Shown here piece by piece: positions 10,915 through 30,234 of a stretch of 64,000 nucleotides of DNA. The notes under the pieces were generated by a model. The model saw only the letters and a list, made by a program, of their open reading frames with translations, made no database searches and had not been told where the DNA came from. Source of the stretch: Haematococcus lacustris (Eukaryota > Chlorophyta > Chlorophyceae > Chlamydomonadales > Haematococcaceae); assembly GCA_030144725.1 (NCBI GenBank), contig JASKMD010000003.1, positions 19,547,710-19,611,709 of the forward strand. Reading direction: 5' to 3'. Positions within the stretch are counted from its first letter, which is position 1; each line of letters starts with the position of its first letter. The translations under genes were made by a program, and so were the position numbers.

Positions 10915-11362
10915 CCACCCCTGGGCAGCCCACCCCTCTTGCCCCACCCCCTCCCACCCCCTCCCACCCCCTCCCACCCCCTCCCACCCCCTCCCACCCC
11001 CTCCCACCCACCCTCCCACCCTCCCACCCCCTCCCACCCCCTCCCACCCCCTCCCACCCCCTCCCACCCCCTCCCACCCCTCCCACCCCCTCCCACCCCC
11101 TCCCACCCACCCCCTCCCTCCCACCCCTTCCACCCCTCCCACCCCTCCCACCCACCCCACCCCTCCCACCCCTCCCACCCACCCCTCCCACCCACCCCCT
11201 CCCTCCCTCCCACCCCTCCCACCCCTCCCTTCCCTCCCACCCCTCCCACCCACCCCCTCCCTCCCACCCCCTCCCACCCCCTCCCACCCACCCTCCCACC
11301 CTCCCACCCCCTCCCACCCCCTCCCACCCCCTCCCACCCCCTCCCACCCCTTCCCAGGCCCT
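10915..11362 (+). repeat. C-rich satellite (CCCTCCCAC)n
   Basis: About 450 bp of C/T/A-only sequence is built from CCCTCCCAC-type units with shorter variants, pyrimidine-pure on the plus strand apart from A. It produces long Pro-Ser and Gly-Trp-Glu frames that are not genes. It lies just upstream of the ORF beginning at 11406. Confidence 0.9.
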
Positions 11363-11405
11363 CCCAACCCCAGCCTAGAAGCACAGCTGCGCAAGTGCCT
11401 CCCAT

Positions 11406-12589
11406 ATGGTTCGCAGTCGGCAGCGTGCTAAATACGTAGCCCAAACAAAATCACCTAGGGCTGCTTATCTACACAGTCCCAATGGCCTGAAAGCCACAGC
11501 AAGGAAGGCTAAGGCTGTCGCTAAGGAGGTGCAGGCCGAGAATGAGATGCTGATGACCGAGGCCCAGCTGCAGCAGGCTTGTGAGGAGGTCCTTGAGGCT
11601 GCCTTGCTCGACCTTGAGGAGAAGCACAAGCATCTGCAGGCATCACACAGGCAGCAGAGGTTGGAAAACGAGACTGGCCCAGCTGCAGCAGGCTTGAGCT
11701 CATGTCCATGCGTACCCACATCGATGCCATTGACGGCGTGGACGTGCTTGACTTTGCACAGCGGCTGCCAGAGCTACGCAAGGAAGTGCGGCGTGAGGAA
11801 GCAGCAGCAGCTATGGCCCGACGGATAGCAAAGGCGGAGATGAAAGCAGCAGCAGCAACTCAACCAGTGGGACAGGTGGTGGTTGATGTGGGGGACCATG
11901 AGGGGCAGCATAGACTGTCGGCAGCATATGCTCTGACCTATGATGGGCGCGACTACAGCCACACCACTGTCGAGGAGGCTGAGAAGCTATCTGTTAGGGA
12001 GCTGCAAGCTTACCTTCGCTTCCACCAGCAGGAGCTTATGAAGGGGTGGCTGAAGCCCAAGCTTATGAAGGGGTGGCTGCTTATGAAGGGGTGGCTGCCC
12101 CCCCCTCCTGTTGCACCCCCCTGGCAGCAGCAGGCGGCTGCTGCTGGTGCTGCCCCTGACCTGCCCACCCCTCGTGCTGCACCCCCCTGGCAGCAGCAGG
12201 CAGCTGGTGCTGGTGCTGCCCCTGACCTGCCCCCCCCTCCTGCTGCACCCCCCTGGCAGCAGCAGGCAGCTGGTGCTGGTGCTGCCCCTGGGCTGCCCAC
12301 CCCTCCAGCTGAGCAGCAGGGGTCAGGGGTCAGGGCGGAGCTGGACACCAGCTCGACACGCAAGCGCAGGGCGGGCGGGAGGGACCGGACCCAACAAGTC
12401 GAGCAAGGTGACGTAGCAATGGCCTACACACCTTGTGTGGCCTTACCGAGTGGCCAGGTAGTAGGTACTACTCACGAAGCGGTCAAGCAATGCAGCAGCC
12501 TTGTATACTTCCGAGCATGGGTGGAGGGGCGTCGTTACATCGGTTTGGCGTGCCATGTGCATTGTTTTGACTGCGGCGACTGTCCCTGA
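11406..12589 (+). CDS. Unrecognised coiled-coil ORF pair with a frame change
   Basis: The first frame (11406-11828) starts MVRSRQRAKYVAQTKSPRAA and continues in a charged helix rich in Glu, Lys and Gln to about residue 90. A second frame (from about 11690 to 12589) continues the same helical character (FAQRLPELRKEVRREEAAAA). It then has three copies of an APPWQQQAAGAGAAPDLP-type repeat and ends ACHVHCFDCGDCP. The two may be joined by an unseen intron or by a frameshift near 11690. The 3' flank (12500-12620) resembles 32340-32450 in the TIR element at 30.2-32.8 kb, which suggests a mobile-element origin. I do not recognise the family. Confidence 0.4.
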
Positions 12590-12734
12590 CTGTTTGCAGA
12601 GGCTACTGGGCCACGTCGGTCGCGGCGGTCGGTCGCGGCGAGGCTCGCATGAGCAAAACTGGCATGAATTTGAATGTCAAGATTTGAGCCGCCATAGCAC
12701 TCAGCACACTGCACAATATTTAATGTTACAAGCT

Positions 12735-12895
12735 GCACCGCATAGCTGACAGAGTCCTCTATCCAGGGATGTGCGAAACGTAAATAGAAACTACGTGGCT
12801 GAGACGCGGCGTCGTTTTGATTACCAGGGGTCGGTTTCCTATCATTTCCTGCCATTTTTTGTTAGTTGGGGTCGCCTGAACTCGGGAACATGCGG
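12735..12895 (-). repeat. Dispersed repeat, copy inverted relative to 43185-43335
   Basis: The reverse complement contains GAAACCGACCCCTGGTAATC and GCCGCGTCTCAGCC, which match 43185-43335 closely. It has no coding function. The remaining 12896-13083 upstream of the kinesin start is presumably its promoter and 5' UTR. Confidence 0.75.
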
Positions 12896-13083
12896 CATGG
12901 AACAAGGAGCTAAGCATACGTCCGGGCCGCCCTGCCATGCCTGACCCGGGCAGGCAAGGCAAGCGGCCCGCTGGCAGCGATTTGTTGTGCATGCGTACAA
13001 TGGGTGGTCAACGCCCCGGTCAACTCTTGACCATCCCGCTCGTGCTCTATCAGGTAGAACCACCCTCAACATGAGGGAGTAGT

Positions 13084-16000
13084 ATGGAGCGCATTCGAGT
13101 GGCCCTCCGGGTTAGGCCCCTGCTTAAGAAGGAGGCGGGGCTGCCTGTCGCGTTCAGTACCTCCGGGGAAGCAGTAGTTCAGCGCGTCGCATCCAAAGGT
13201 CGCAGGCCAACATGCAGCATTGCAGATGCCGATGTGCGATTGCACTACGCTGACGCGGTGCTTGGGGCTGACGCCAGCAATGCGGAAGTATTCAGCAAGG
13301 TGGTGCCTGCTGGCCTGCTGGAACGCTCTTTGGAGGTGCACACTACTGTGTTGGCGTATGGGCAGACAGGCAAGCCTCCGTGCGACTCACCCACCACCTG
13401 CTTGCCAGCTGTCTTCTTGATGCATTGTGCATTAGAGCAACATCACCCGGCTCTAAAGACCACATGATCCTTCACTACTAACATGCAATGCTGCCAAAGC
13501 CTGGGGACAATGCCATGAGTATAGACTGCATGCCATAGTGCCTTGTCACACCACTACAACACAAGCACAAATGGAAAGGATGAAGGCTTGCTATGGTGCA
13601 TAGTGACACCATGACGAGCATTCTACTCAGCAAAAACAGCGGCTCACAGAAAAGTAGGCGACTGCATACAGCTTGCCATCCCCTGATTTCTGTCTGCTCT
13701 TAGGTTCTGGGAAGACCCATTCAATGACAGGCCATGATGGCGACCCGGGTCTTGTTCCCTTGATACTTCTTGCATTGTTCAACAAGGCCACAGCTCAGAC
13801 TCATCGTGACTTTACATTTTCCCTCTCAGCCCTGGAGGTGCGGCATGCAAGGGCGTGACACTCCTGGTGGTGCATGCTACCACAGTTGACCAGAGGTCCA
13901 TACATCGTTATGGCTTGCCTCCACGGTCACAGGTGTACAACGAGCAGATAAATGACCTTCTGAACATTGAGGCCAGCAACCTGGTGTTGAAAGCTGACGT
14001 TAGCCATGGCGGCGGCCGGGAAAGTGCCTGCATGATGAAGGTGGAGGGGCTGACTGAGAAGGTTGTCACCAACACAGACGACACACTGGCCCTCATCCAG
14101 TCAATCCAGGTGCGCCTGCTTACGGCTTTTGACGTGATACTGGCATGTCAAGGTTAGGAAAACGATAGCCTGGAAGCATTGTGAGTGGCCTGGGTTGAGT
14201 CCTCACATCAGGGGTACAACACATATGCTGCAAGGGGACAGTTGTTGCCTAGACAACTGACCTCCTTTCAACCATTGCTCCCAATACCCACCCCGCAAGA
14301 AACGCTGATTGCTTCTTGCTGTATATGTTCAGTTGACAGTTGCGTTAGTATGAAAGTGATGGGCAGCACAACTCCAAAACCCCAGCCAGGTCCAGGAGGG
14401 GCTGTATGTGGTCTGTATCTGCTAGCTCTTGCCAACCCACTGATGTGAGTACTCCAGGCAGGCTGCTAGGTTTTCTGATGGCATGGGATGGCTTGCAGAA
14501 GAATCGCACAGTGCGGGCCACGCTTCAAAACGATCGGAGCTCCCGATCTCACACTATCATCAAGCTGGACATTCAAAGCAGAGCCAAGGCGGAGCCAGCA
14601 GACTCAGCTCAATCAACAGTGAAGGACCTGAGTGTGACCTGCGTGACAGTCACCCTTGTTGACCTGGCAGGCTCTGAGGGCCTAGGGCGGGCCGGGAGCA
14701 ATGGAGTTCAACTGGCTGAAGGCAAGTAAAGGCAGCTTCATTACCTTGTTGCATCACCCTCACCCTCACCGTACAATACAGGTTTTGTGTTTGACAGGCA
14801 CACAGGGGCCTCTGGGGCACCACAGGCGGCACAGGCAGGCATGCCATTGCCAGGGCTCACAGGGGTATGGCATGCTTCGCATCCACTTGCTCGGAGGGTA
14901 TGTCACATAAGAAAGGGATTCTTTGGCAGTTTGTGTGCAGTAGTATACTAATTCGCATTCGCCCAGCCAGTGCCCAGCCCAGGTACTGCGTGTTCCTGTA
15001 CAGCTGTACCCTGATGTGACCAAGTCCGCCACTCTAGCTTCCTGCTGCCACTGGCCAAGGGGCAACATGATCCCATATCCTGTGTGTCTCCCGCAAAGCC
15101 CTGGGCCATCCTCCACCACTCCCGCTCCACTGCTCACCTGCTCCCTGTATTGGCGAGGTCACCTGCAGGCAAGGCCATCAACCAATCACTGCTCACACTG
15201 GGCAAAGTCATGCGTCTGCTGGCCGGCACAAAAGGTAAGCTGCGCCAAGGAGCACCTGCCATGGCATGGAAACGGCTGCCAGCGCTCCCTTGGATTGTGC
15301 CTTGATCTGAGGCCTTGATGCTGATGCTGAAGACTGTAGTGCTGGTGCTGATGACTGTGGTGCCAATGACTGTGATGCTGATGACTGTGATGCTGGTCCT
15401 CATCATTACATGACATTTGCAAATACACGGACCATTTGTATGCCGCCAGCATTGCTGCAGCTCATGAATCTGTGCTACTGATGATGACGGCCCCAAGACC
15501 ATGGTGTGCAGGAAGCCACATCCCGTACCGGGAAAGCAAGCTGACCCGCTTGCTGCAGCCCAGCCTGGAAGGCAATGCCCAGGTCGTCTTGCTGGCCACC
15601 ATCTCTCCCCTGGCCATGGCTGTGTGAGTCTGCTGGGTTGGGTAGAATGGACCCCTGCAGTCTACTTGGGCTTTGTGTGACTATCTGATGCCTGACTAAT
15701 GTCCTGACCCTGTCTGGGGAAGTGTGGCTAGCTACCACTTTGCCTGGTCATGCAGGCAGCATGGGTTAGGATCACATGCGTGTACTCCAGCTTCATAATC
15801 AAGAGCCCCCTACATGCAGACCTCCCCCTGCGGGCATGGCCCTGGGTTTACAAAGTTCAAACGCAACTCAAGGCCAGCACCAGCACGCTGCAGAAATGGC
15901 ATGCATGCGGTGCATGCTCATCCTCACCCATGCAGGGCCGAGTCCGAGAGCACGCTTGACTTCATGGCGCAAGCCAAGCGCGTCACCACACACGCAACGG

Positions 16001-19000
16001 TGAGCGCCAGCACAGCGGTGTGGTCCGTGTGGGGTGTCCCTGCTCTGACTGAGGGTCTGTCTGGTGTGCCCACAGGCACTGCGGCTTGAGCCAGAGAGTG
16101 TGCAGATCAAACGCCTGGTGGACGAGCGCAGGCACCTCTTGACACAGGTGACCAGCTCTCCTCCTCACGCTCCTCCACACACCTCCTGCAGGGTGTTGGC
16201 CTGTGGGTGGTGAATACAGAGACTTCCCAGCTTGTTCTGCACCTGCTAACACAGGCATGGCGCAGGAGAGGTCGTGTTGCCTCACACCTGCACTCTAATG
16301 TGTGAGAACTCAGTGTGAGAACAGAGTGTCTAAGACTGGCTGTATGGCTGGACGTTCCCACCCCACAGCACATCCTCGGTCTGGCTACCTCCCTCTACCA
16401 CCATGGGATCCACCTCATCCGCTGCTGGCCTGTTCACACGCAGGTCAGCCAGCTGCAGGAAGCTCTGTCCTGCCAGAGCACCGTCAGCCAGTACATCAGC
16501 ATGCCAGCCAAGCCCCCTCCAGTCACGAGTGGGAGCTTCAAGGGGCGCTCTACTGGCAGCGCCCAGCAGCTGTCTGGTGCCAGCATGGCCTTGTCGCTGT
16601 ATGGTGGACAGAGCCTCAGCCCAACACACCTCTTCACAAAAGAACCCAGCCTAAGGGAGGGACTGGACGCAAGCGGTGCACTACCAGCAGCCAAGTGGCG
16701 CCCACACTCCTTCCGGCACAGCCAGGCCACACAGCGGGCTCACACCTCACTCATGGCACCAGATGCTCCTGCTCAGCCAAGAGGAAGCGTGCCAGGGGCA
16801 TGCACAGCCCCTCTCATGAAGGCAGAGCATGCTCAGACCATGGAGGGTCATGACATGGGTCAGGGGGCTATCGCCAGCCACCCTGTGTGCCTCACGCCTG
16901 ACCCCTCACCCTACGGCACACCCGTCTTGATAAAATCTGAGCAGCAGCCTGACCTCAACCTGCGTACATTCCTACCGGAGCTGGGCATCCCTCCCTCAGC
17001 CTACTCAGAAAACTGCGCCACCCCAAGGCCTGCACAGGTCCAGGCGGTGCTGGACTCGAACCCTGCACCCAGGCAAGCCTTTGGCAGCCCTATGCTTGCG
17101 GCAAGGGAGCAGGCACCACAGGAGGCAGCTGAGGTGGAGATGGAGGCAGCACAGGGGGATCCTGCTGACCTGCCCACCTTCAGCCATGCCACAGCCATGC
17201 ACCTCCACCCTCCCACTGATCCTCTCTGCCTCGCCAGCAACACCGAGGATTGCACAGAGCTGCAGGTTGAGGAGCAGGGCGAGGTGCAGCTGAGGAGTCT
17301 GCCCCCAGCAGGTCAGGGGGAGATGTCAAGAAAACTCATTTAACAAGGAACAGGTCAGGGGGGGAGGTAAAGACCCCAGGCCGCATGCCCAGGCCAACAA
17401 AACTCATTCAACAAGGAACAACATGCTGGACTGTGGGTAATCTCACTCAGCTACTACAAATACGTTGTAGCATCCTCGGTCGTACCCTTGATGACTACCA
17501 ACCCCACACCGGTGGCACTCTTTCCTGGGGCTAATCCCCCTTGACCACTGGGCACCTCATCAAAACTAACAGCTTAATGCTTTGTAAGGCTAACAGCCTG
17601 GTGGTGCATGCTAACACAGTTGGCCAGAGGTCTAACCACCGCCTTCCGCTACCCACATTGCCGTTGGGGCTGCTAGCTCTTGCCAACCCACTGATGTGAG
17701 TACTCCAGGCAGGCTGCTAGGTTTCCTGATTGCATGGGATGGCTTGCAGAAGAACCGCACAGTGCGGGCCACGCTTCAAAACGCTTCAAAACCGGAGCTC
17801 CCGGTCTCACACTATCAAGGCCGCATGCCCAGACCCAGCACAGGGTGTACAGGGCCAGTTACTGTGGTTCAGGGCATGATCCAGGCACTTGGGGCTGCAG
17901 CCCATACTGCACTGCAACCTGTCTCTTGTTTGTGATGGTAGTGGTCAGCTGGTGTGCATGGCAGAGGTGTGTGGGCCGGCACTGAATTGTTGTTAGCCAC
18001 TGGGAGCTGAGCCTCACTGCCGGGCACTGCTGCTCTACCATCCCTACCCCTGGCATGGTATGCACTGCTGCTCTACCATGGCATGGTATGCATGGCTGCT
18101 CTACCATGACATGGTATGCACTGCTGCTCTACCATCCCTACCCCTGGCATGGTGTAGCAGGCCCCTGCAAGGTCGTGTGCCACCTGCTGCTTGCGTAGGC
18201 AGTGATAAGCAGCCAACTCTGCCGTCAAAGGGCCAGCCTGGGGCCCGGCCGGGTGCCATCGCGCCACCAAAGCCACCACCTCAGGCTGCCAGCTGTGTGC
18301 GGGGCAGCGCCAGAGTGGGCCTGGCGCAGCTGCAGGCCCGCTGCTGTCATCACTCTGCCCCGCTGCTGCTGCACCCACCTGCCACTAGCTTGCAGCAAGC
18401 CACGCTGCTGCACCGGCGCACCACAGACGATGACAGCAGTAGCCTAGCCAGTGTGAGCACCAGGCAGGCGTCAAGTGGCAGCATCCAGGCAGCAGCGGCC
18501 AAGGGCGAGCCAGAGGGGAGAACACAGACTGGGTCAGGGCTTGGGGCGGGGCTGCGCCTGTCAAGCAAGCTGCAGCAGCAGGTAGGTCCTGCACACGGCT
18601 GGCTAACCACCACAAGGACCGCTAAGCTGGTGTTGCTGGGGGCGTGTATGTCCCCAGCCTGCCCCTGATGCTGACCTCACAGCTGCTGGTGGCCTGGCCA
18701 GCATTGGTGTGGGCAGGCCCTGTGGGCACTGCTGGGCTGTGTGCAGCAGCAGCTCCAGAAGTCACACTGTGATGTGTGCCTCCTTGCAGCTGAAGGACAG
18801 CGAGATGCGCTGCAAGCGCCTTGAGGCAGAAGCAAAGGAGGCCAGGGCCACATCGGCCAAGCTGATGAAGCAGCTGCAAGAAGCTGCTGCACAGCAGGTA
18901 CCGTGACGCTGTAGCCACAATCCTGCTCCAGCCCTGGGTCAACAAACAGCCAGGCAGGCAGCCGCAGGCAACGAGCAGCCAGCTGGCCTTTGTGCAGCTG

Positions 19001-19324
19001 CACTTAAACCAAATAGGCATGCTGCCTCGAAGAGCATCGCCAGTTGTCATGCTGAAGCTGCTAATAGTCACGGCCCAAGAGGCCATACCAGGCTGCCGGT
19101 TAGATCTGTGTGAGAGCATCATCACATCATGCCAAATCATTTTGTGTGCACTGCTGCCAGGCGGTGGTGAAGCTGGACCTTGCTCGCAGCAACAAGCAGC
19201 TAGAGCAGGCAAACAAGAGGATCAGCACGTTGGAAGCTGATCTAGACCGCTTCGCCAAGCAATCCCAGTGGCCATCAATGCCAAGCTCCGCTGCCAAGGT
19301 GCGTCGGACTTGGTGCAGCTGTGC

Positions 19325-19355
<31 letters not shown>

Positions 19356-21902
19356 ATCGCTTCACGCATTGTGGCGGAGTATGTGAACGCAGGGGCGCCT
19401 GAGGCCGGCCATGGCTGGCAGTGGCATCCCAGGGCCCGCCCCTGTGCCACGACCCAGTGGCAATGCAGAGCGCCCTGTGGTAAAGCTGGTAGGAGCTCAG
19501 GCATGGTGTGCAGCAAGCATTGCGACACAAACCCAGGATGATGCCAAGGAGGAGGAGGGCACCAAGCTTACAGCTATGAAGGTCAGTCAGTCCCAGCACT
19601 ACAACCTGATCAACGCTCAGCCCAGCCTTACAGCTTTGACCCACTTGCAAATGCAGAACAAGGCTGATGCCATAATGCCATGATGAAGGGCTGGCCTGTC
19701 AAAGCAGCACAACCTAGCTGCTGTGGCCAATAGAATGTGGCTGTGCCCTAAACCACTGGTTTGCGCTTGTTTGCTGCATCACCAGGAGGAGTTGAAGGTT
19801 GTGGCTGCAGCCAAGGAGGCTCTTGAGGCCAAGCTTGCCATGTCTGATGCCGCCCTGGATGCTGCCAACCTGAAGGCTAGAGAGATGCAGGTGACAGTGC
19901 AGTGCGCATGCTAGCGGTGCCATTCGGCACACCCGCAGCACATGCACTCACAGCCTGCTCCAGGGCCGTGTGCAGCAGGCAGCATCACCTGCTCACCTGC
20001 TCCTGTGTAGCTTCTCTTGTTATGTACATCTCAGCTGAAGGCTCCCTGCCGCCAGGGCTGCTGCTGCGTTGTCCTGTGTGCGCCTATGTACTCAGGGGCT
20101 GCTGCAGGCCAGTGAGCAGGAGCGGGAGGTGCTGATGCAACAGGCAGTGCAGCAGGAGCTGAACGGCAAAGCCAAGTGAGCTCAAGTTTTTGCTGCTGTG
20201 TCACACCCTACGCCTGTGTACCAGGGCCTGCCTCGCTGTTGCCATGTCTACCTCGCTGCTATCCACACAGCCCCTGGCTCGCTAAGCTCATGTTGTTGTT
20301 GCTGTCTGGCCTCACTGCCAGTGTGCACGTAAGAACAGTGTGCATGCATTGATGTCCTTTACTCAGGGAGCCTCTGGCCTGCGCCCGCTGCCCTGTGCTC
20401 CAGGCGGCTCTGCAGCGCAGCACAGAGCAGCTAGTGGCCAGCAGGGTCCTGAACAGGCAACTGCAGTCCAGCTCTGCCCCCGCCCCTGCCACTGCCACTG
20501 CCTTGCCCGGCTCGCCAACCCTTGACTTGAGCTTCACCCTGTCAGCGGGCGAGGCATGCAGCCCAGAACTGTTCCATTTCGACAAGCAAGCCGCAGAGCT
20601 CCACCCTGCTGCAACCTCATCATTGGAAACCAGCAACCAGGAGCAGGAGTTGCAACAGCAGCAGCAAGAGCAGCTCCAGCAGCAGCTGGCAAGCCTTTGG
20701 CAAGACTGCCCCGAGGCCAGCAACAGCCAGCTGCTCGTCACGCTGCCTCCAACACCCGCAGCTGCACCTGGGCCAACACTACACAGAGACAGCTCGCAGG
20801 CGCACCCAGACAGCCCCTGTAGCTCTACAGCGCACCATGTTTCCGACCTAGCCGCTGTGGCCGGCCACATGCTTGCATCGCAAGGTCTGGTGACCGCAGC
20901 CTCGGCCCTTGGAGTGGCTGCGCCCCAGGTGAGCAAGCCAGCAGCACACCTACCACGTCATCACCCCAGCTGTGCTGATCACCAGCACAACCCTCGTCAG
21001 CACATGCTCATCATTAGCCAGGGCATGCCTCCAAGGCGTGCCCAGTGTGTCTCCTCACACCCAGCTCAAGTGGTCTCCTGAGGCTATGACCGCAGCCATC
21101 GACATGATCGTCTACAGACTTGGTCGCATAGTGTAGCCCCTAGGTGTAGGGGATTGCGCCGACACGGCCTCCTGAGAAAGTGAATAGTGACAAGTACGTT
21201 GCCAAGTCTTGCACTGATGGCCATAGAGCTGGGCAGGGGGCAGGTGCTTGGCCAGCGCCAGTGCCATATGAGTGTCAAGAGCAAGCTATTGCAGCACTGG
21301 GTCTGGGAGGGGGACAGGGTGCGGCACGGGTGCAAAGCCACGCCACATGCCTCGCCCACACGCCCCTTACTGGCAGCACCAGCCTTGCAGAGGTTTGGCA
21401 TCTGGCACAGCACAGTGTGAACCTGTCGTCACCATGCCAGCAGGTGGACATGGCTAGCAACAAGGAGAGGTGGCTGCCGTTCGACCCACCTGTGGCTACC
21501 TGCCTCGGGTCACAGCCTGATGACAGGGACCAGTCCGGCCCCACTGGCCTGCTGTCCCCCCCAGACAGCTACTCCACTACGGATGAGCTGTTGGGATGGG
21601 CTCCCACCACCAGCAGCACAGCGCTCCCACAGCCTGGTGGCGAGCAAGGGACAGGCGCCTTGCAGCCTGGGCACAAGCTAGGTGCTCTCACTGGCACCAT
21701 GGCTGGCCATGCCAAGCCGAGCCAAGGCCTCCCTCCCACTCACTGGGCTAGCGCCTCACACGGCAGCTTGGCCCTGGAGCTTGTTGACTTGCACGCTGCT
21801 GAGGGCGACCTCATGCCCTATGGGCTTTGCATCGCGCACGTATGCGGCCACAACAGCAGCAGTACCACATGTGCTGCCAGTGCAAGTCAAACCATAGAGT
21901 GA
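13084..21902 (+). CDS. Kinesin motor protein, CENP-E/kinesin-7-like, 1341 aa
   Basis: Exons: 13084-13369, 13704-13837, 13933-14109, 14499-14721, 15169-15234, 15512-15623, 15936-15999, 16076-16147, 16444-17311, 18199-18581, 18790-18897, 19161-19298, 19393-19581, 19786-19890, 20096-20175, 20367-20928, 21444-21902; total 4026 nt with all phases consistent. The N-terminal motor (about residues 1-360) has [10 protein letters not shown]-loop [13 protein letters not shown], switch [10 protein letters not shown], switch [10 protein letters not shown] and [14 protein letters not shown]. The order and spacing match CENP-E, suggesting an ATP-driven plus-end motor in chromosome or spindle movement. Residues beyond 380 are low-complexity, with coiled-coil segments encoded by exons 11, 12 and 14 and a Gln-rich run in exon 16. 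Introns after exons 1 and 4 use GC donors. If intron 9 is retained the protein ends at 17343. The motor class is secure; the subfamily is likely. Confidence 0.9.
17597..17815 (+). pseudogene. Decayed duplicate of kinesin intron/exon 4 segment inside intron 9
   Basis: 17662-17815 repeats 14418-14556: the same CTAGCTCTTGCCAACCCACT, the same acceptor GATGGCTTGCAG, and the same start of exon 4 ([11 protein letters not shown]). 17597-17636 repeats 13864-13903 of intron 2. In the copy a tandem CTTCAAAAC duplication breaks the frame and destroys the SSRSH switch I motif. It would be excluded from the correct transcript but could act as a cryptic exon. Confidence 0.85.
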
Positions 21903-22449
21903 TGCTGCATGAGTGTGAGAGGGAGAGAGGTGCCTGTGCCACTTAGCTGTCTTGGCTGCCCCCCAGGGGGTGAGAGACCTGTGTCAAAGTCGAGTAGGCT
22001 GTACACACCAGCATTGCATACAACTGCTCATAACGTAGCACGCACATTGCACGGATGATAGGGGTTGATGGTGATGTACATTTGTAGAACGAAGAATGCG
22101 TTGTCTCCTGCTTCAGCTGGTCACCCCCGCCATTGGCCGCACCCCTGGTAAAATAGATACGCTGTACAGCACCCAGCAGGAGCCATGCACACGCTGGGTC
22201 AACGAAGTGAGTGTTCTCGCTGGATGAGGCTACTCCTCAGGTTGGCCACCCTCTGGGTGATTGAATGCAAATCAAGGGAAGTGCGGTGATGCGGGGCGGT
22301 GCCTGCTGCTGAGAGTATGCAGCCCCTTTTGCTGGGGTTGTTTGACAGCTGAGACTCCCAGTGAAAGTGTCCCCATCATGACCACCATGGCCTTGCGGAA
22401 CATGCTCAGACCACATTTTAGCAATTGATCTGCTTCCGCCAGATTTCTG
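21903..22449. other. Intergenic region between kinesin and calnexin
   Basis: About 550 bp between two plus-strand genes. It must hold the kinesin 3' end and the calnexin promoter. No TGTAA signal, repeat or RNA gene was seen. Confidence 0.5.
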
Positions 22450-28678
<6,229 letters not shown>

Positions 28679-28814
28679 GGGTGACCATTGAAAGGATTGC
28701 AACATCCCATGTTGAGCGGACGCCAGATGATGGTGGTGATGGTGATGGAAAGTGATGGAACGGGAGGTTCATATCCTTGCTGTTGCTGCGATAATGATGT
28801 AGGAAGTCAGTTGA

Positions 28815-29895
28815 GTTACAGTGCTTTTCCAATGCGTGGGAGTTGGGAGCTGGGAGCTGCATGGCACTTTTTTGCATGGAGGCGTGGGAGCGGGAGCTGG
28901 GAGTTGGGAGCTCGAGCCAAAAACGGTGCATGCGGTCTCCATGCGGCTCCTCCGCGCTCCCGTTTCCAATGCTTGGAGATGGGAGCTAGGCATGCAGCCC
29001 CCGCTAGTGAGGCGGGCACAGTAGGCTGGAGACGGTAGCTAGACTGTGCCCGCCTCCCCAGCCTGCGCATGTTCTCCCAAAAGGGCCTCCTGGCTCCAAT
29101 GGATCCCATGCTGGGAGCCCAGTTGAGCCAGGCGCGGAGGACATGGGAGCTGCATTTCAATTTTAGTATTTTGCGAGCTCTGCTCTGCTCTGCTATGCTC
29201 TGCGCTGCTCTTTGCTGCTCTGCGCGCCTGTGCCCCTGGCTGTACCCGTGTCGGCCGTATCCGCCGCATCGGTCCACTGGCAACATCGTTGAGGAGACAA
29301 CGGCGGACGGCCCTCCTCCGCAGTTCTACCGCAACCTCAACATTGCGGAGCAACCTTCAGCTTCTAAACCGCTGATGTATTCCTGCGTGCCTGCAAAGTT
29401 GCTGTTTGCCTGCACCTGCTGTGCTTTGCTTTGAACGCTTTAACTTGCTTTGCCCGCTTTGCGGAGAATGTTTAGCTAGTCCCGCTTGCGCAGCTTGTAC
29501 AGCTGACTTGCTTTGCCCCGTTGACGCGGAGCTTAGCTTGACGTGCACATCTACTACTGGCTGCTTGCTAAGCTGCTTGCCACCTTCATCCTCGCCACCA
29601 CCCCAGCTAACGGGAGAAGAGCGAACTTATTGTCACCAAACCTGGAGTCCTGCAAACTGCAGCAACCTGTTCCAAGCAGAGTTGCACCACAACCTGCAGT
29701 AGGCAGAGATCATAGCCTTGCATAGCACCAGCCTACAAGAGTCGTGTTGCATACTTATAAAAATGCTGCCAAAAGGGTCCATGTAGCTCCAAGCTCCCAG
29801 ATTTAGCGCATTGGAAACACCAAATAGGTGCATGGGCCCATGCGGCTCCGCTCCCAGCTCCCAGCTCCCATGCAGCCTATTGGAAACGCACGGTT
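28815..29895. mobile_element. Fold-back, MITE-like element with TTTCCAATGCG ends
   Basis: The left end reads TTTTCCAATGCGTGGGAG followed by GGGAGCTGGGAGCTGCATGG. The right end carries the inverse (CCAGCTCCCATGCAGCC then TATTGGAAACGC). A second internal pair of TTTCCAATGC motifs lies near 28970 and 29800. The interior 29060-29730 has no recognised coding sequence; short open frames there look random. Confidence 0.6.
29009..29056. repeat. Perfect 14-bp inverted repeat (hairpin)
   Basis: GAGGCGGGCACAGT (29009-29022) and ACTGTGCCCGCCTC (29043-29056) are exact reverse complements separated by 20 nt. It lies inside the fold-back element and is likely part of that element's structure. Confidence 0.85.
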
Positions 29896-30234
29896 AGTCC
29901 CCGTGCTTCGATAAGAGCGAGAAAATGTAACAACCAATGCGCCACCGTGTTCAATTGAACCCGACGACAATGGTAGTGCATGGTACAGTACGATCTGGTG
30001 AGAATTAGGTGGGACTGCATCAGCATTGCTGCCACGCACGCACGTCCAAACCTAGCCTTTACCAAGAAAACAGGGGTGGAAAGTTGATGGTGGGTGGGAT
30101 AGTTGTTACAGTTCTGCTTTAAACCTAGTATGCATGTGATTTGAATGCGCCTGCAGGTCTTCCCAGCCCTGCACGCGAGATCGACTTTTGTCATGTTTAG
30201 TTTGTCATGACAGTTGGTAGTTTGTTCTTGGTTG

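Noticed and set aside
17660..17935. A second kinesin gene
   Set aside because: Only one broken exon and intron pieces are present, inside intron 9 of the intact gene.
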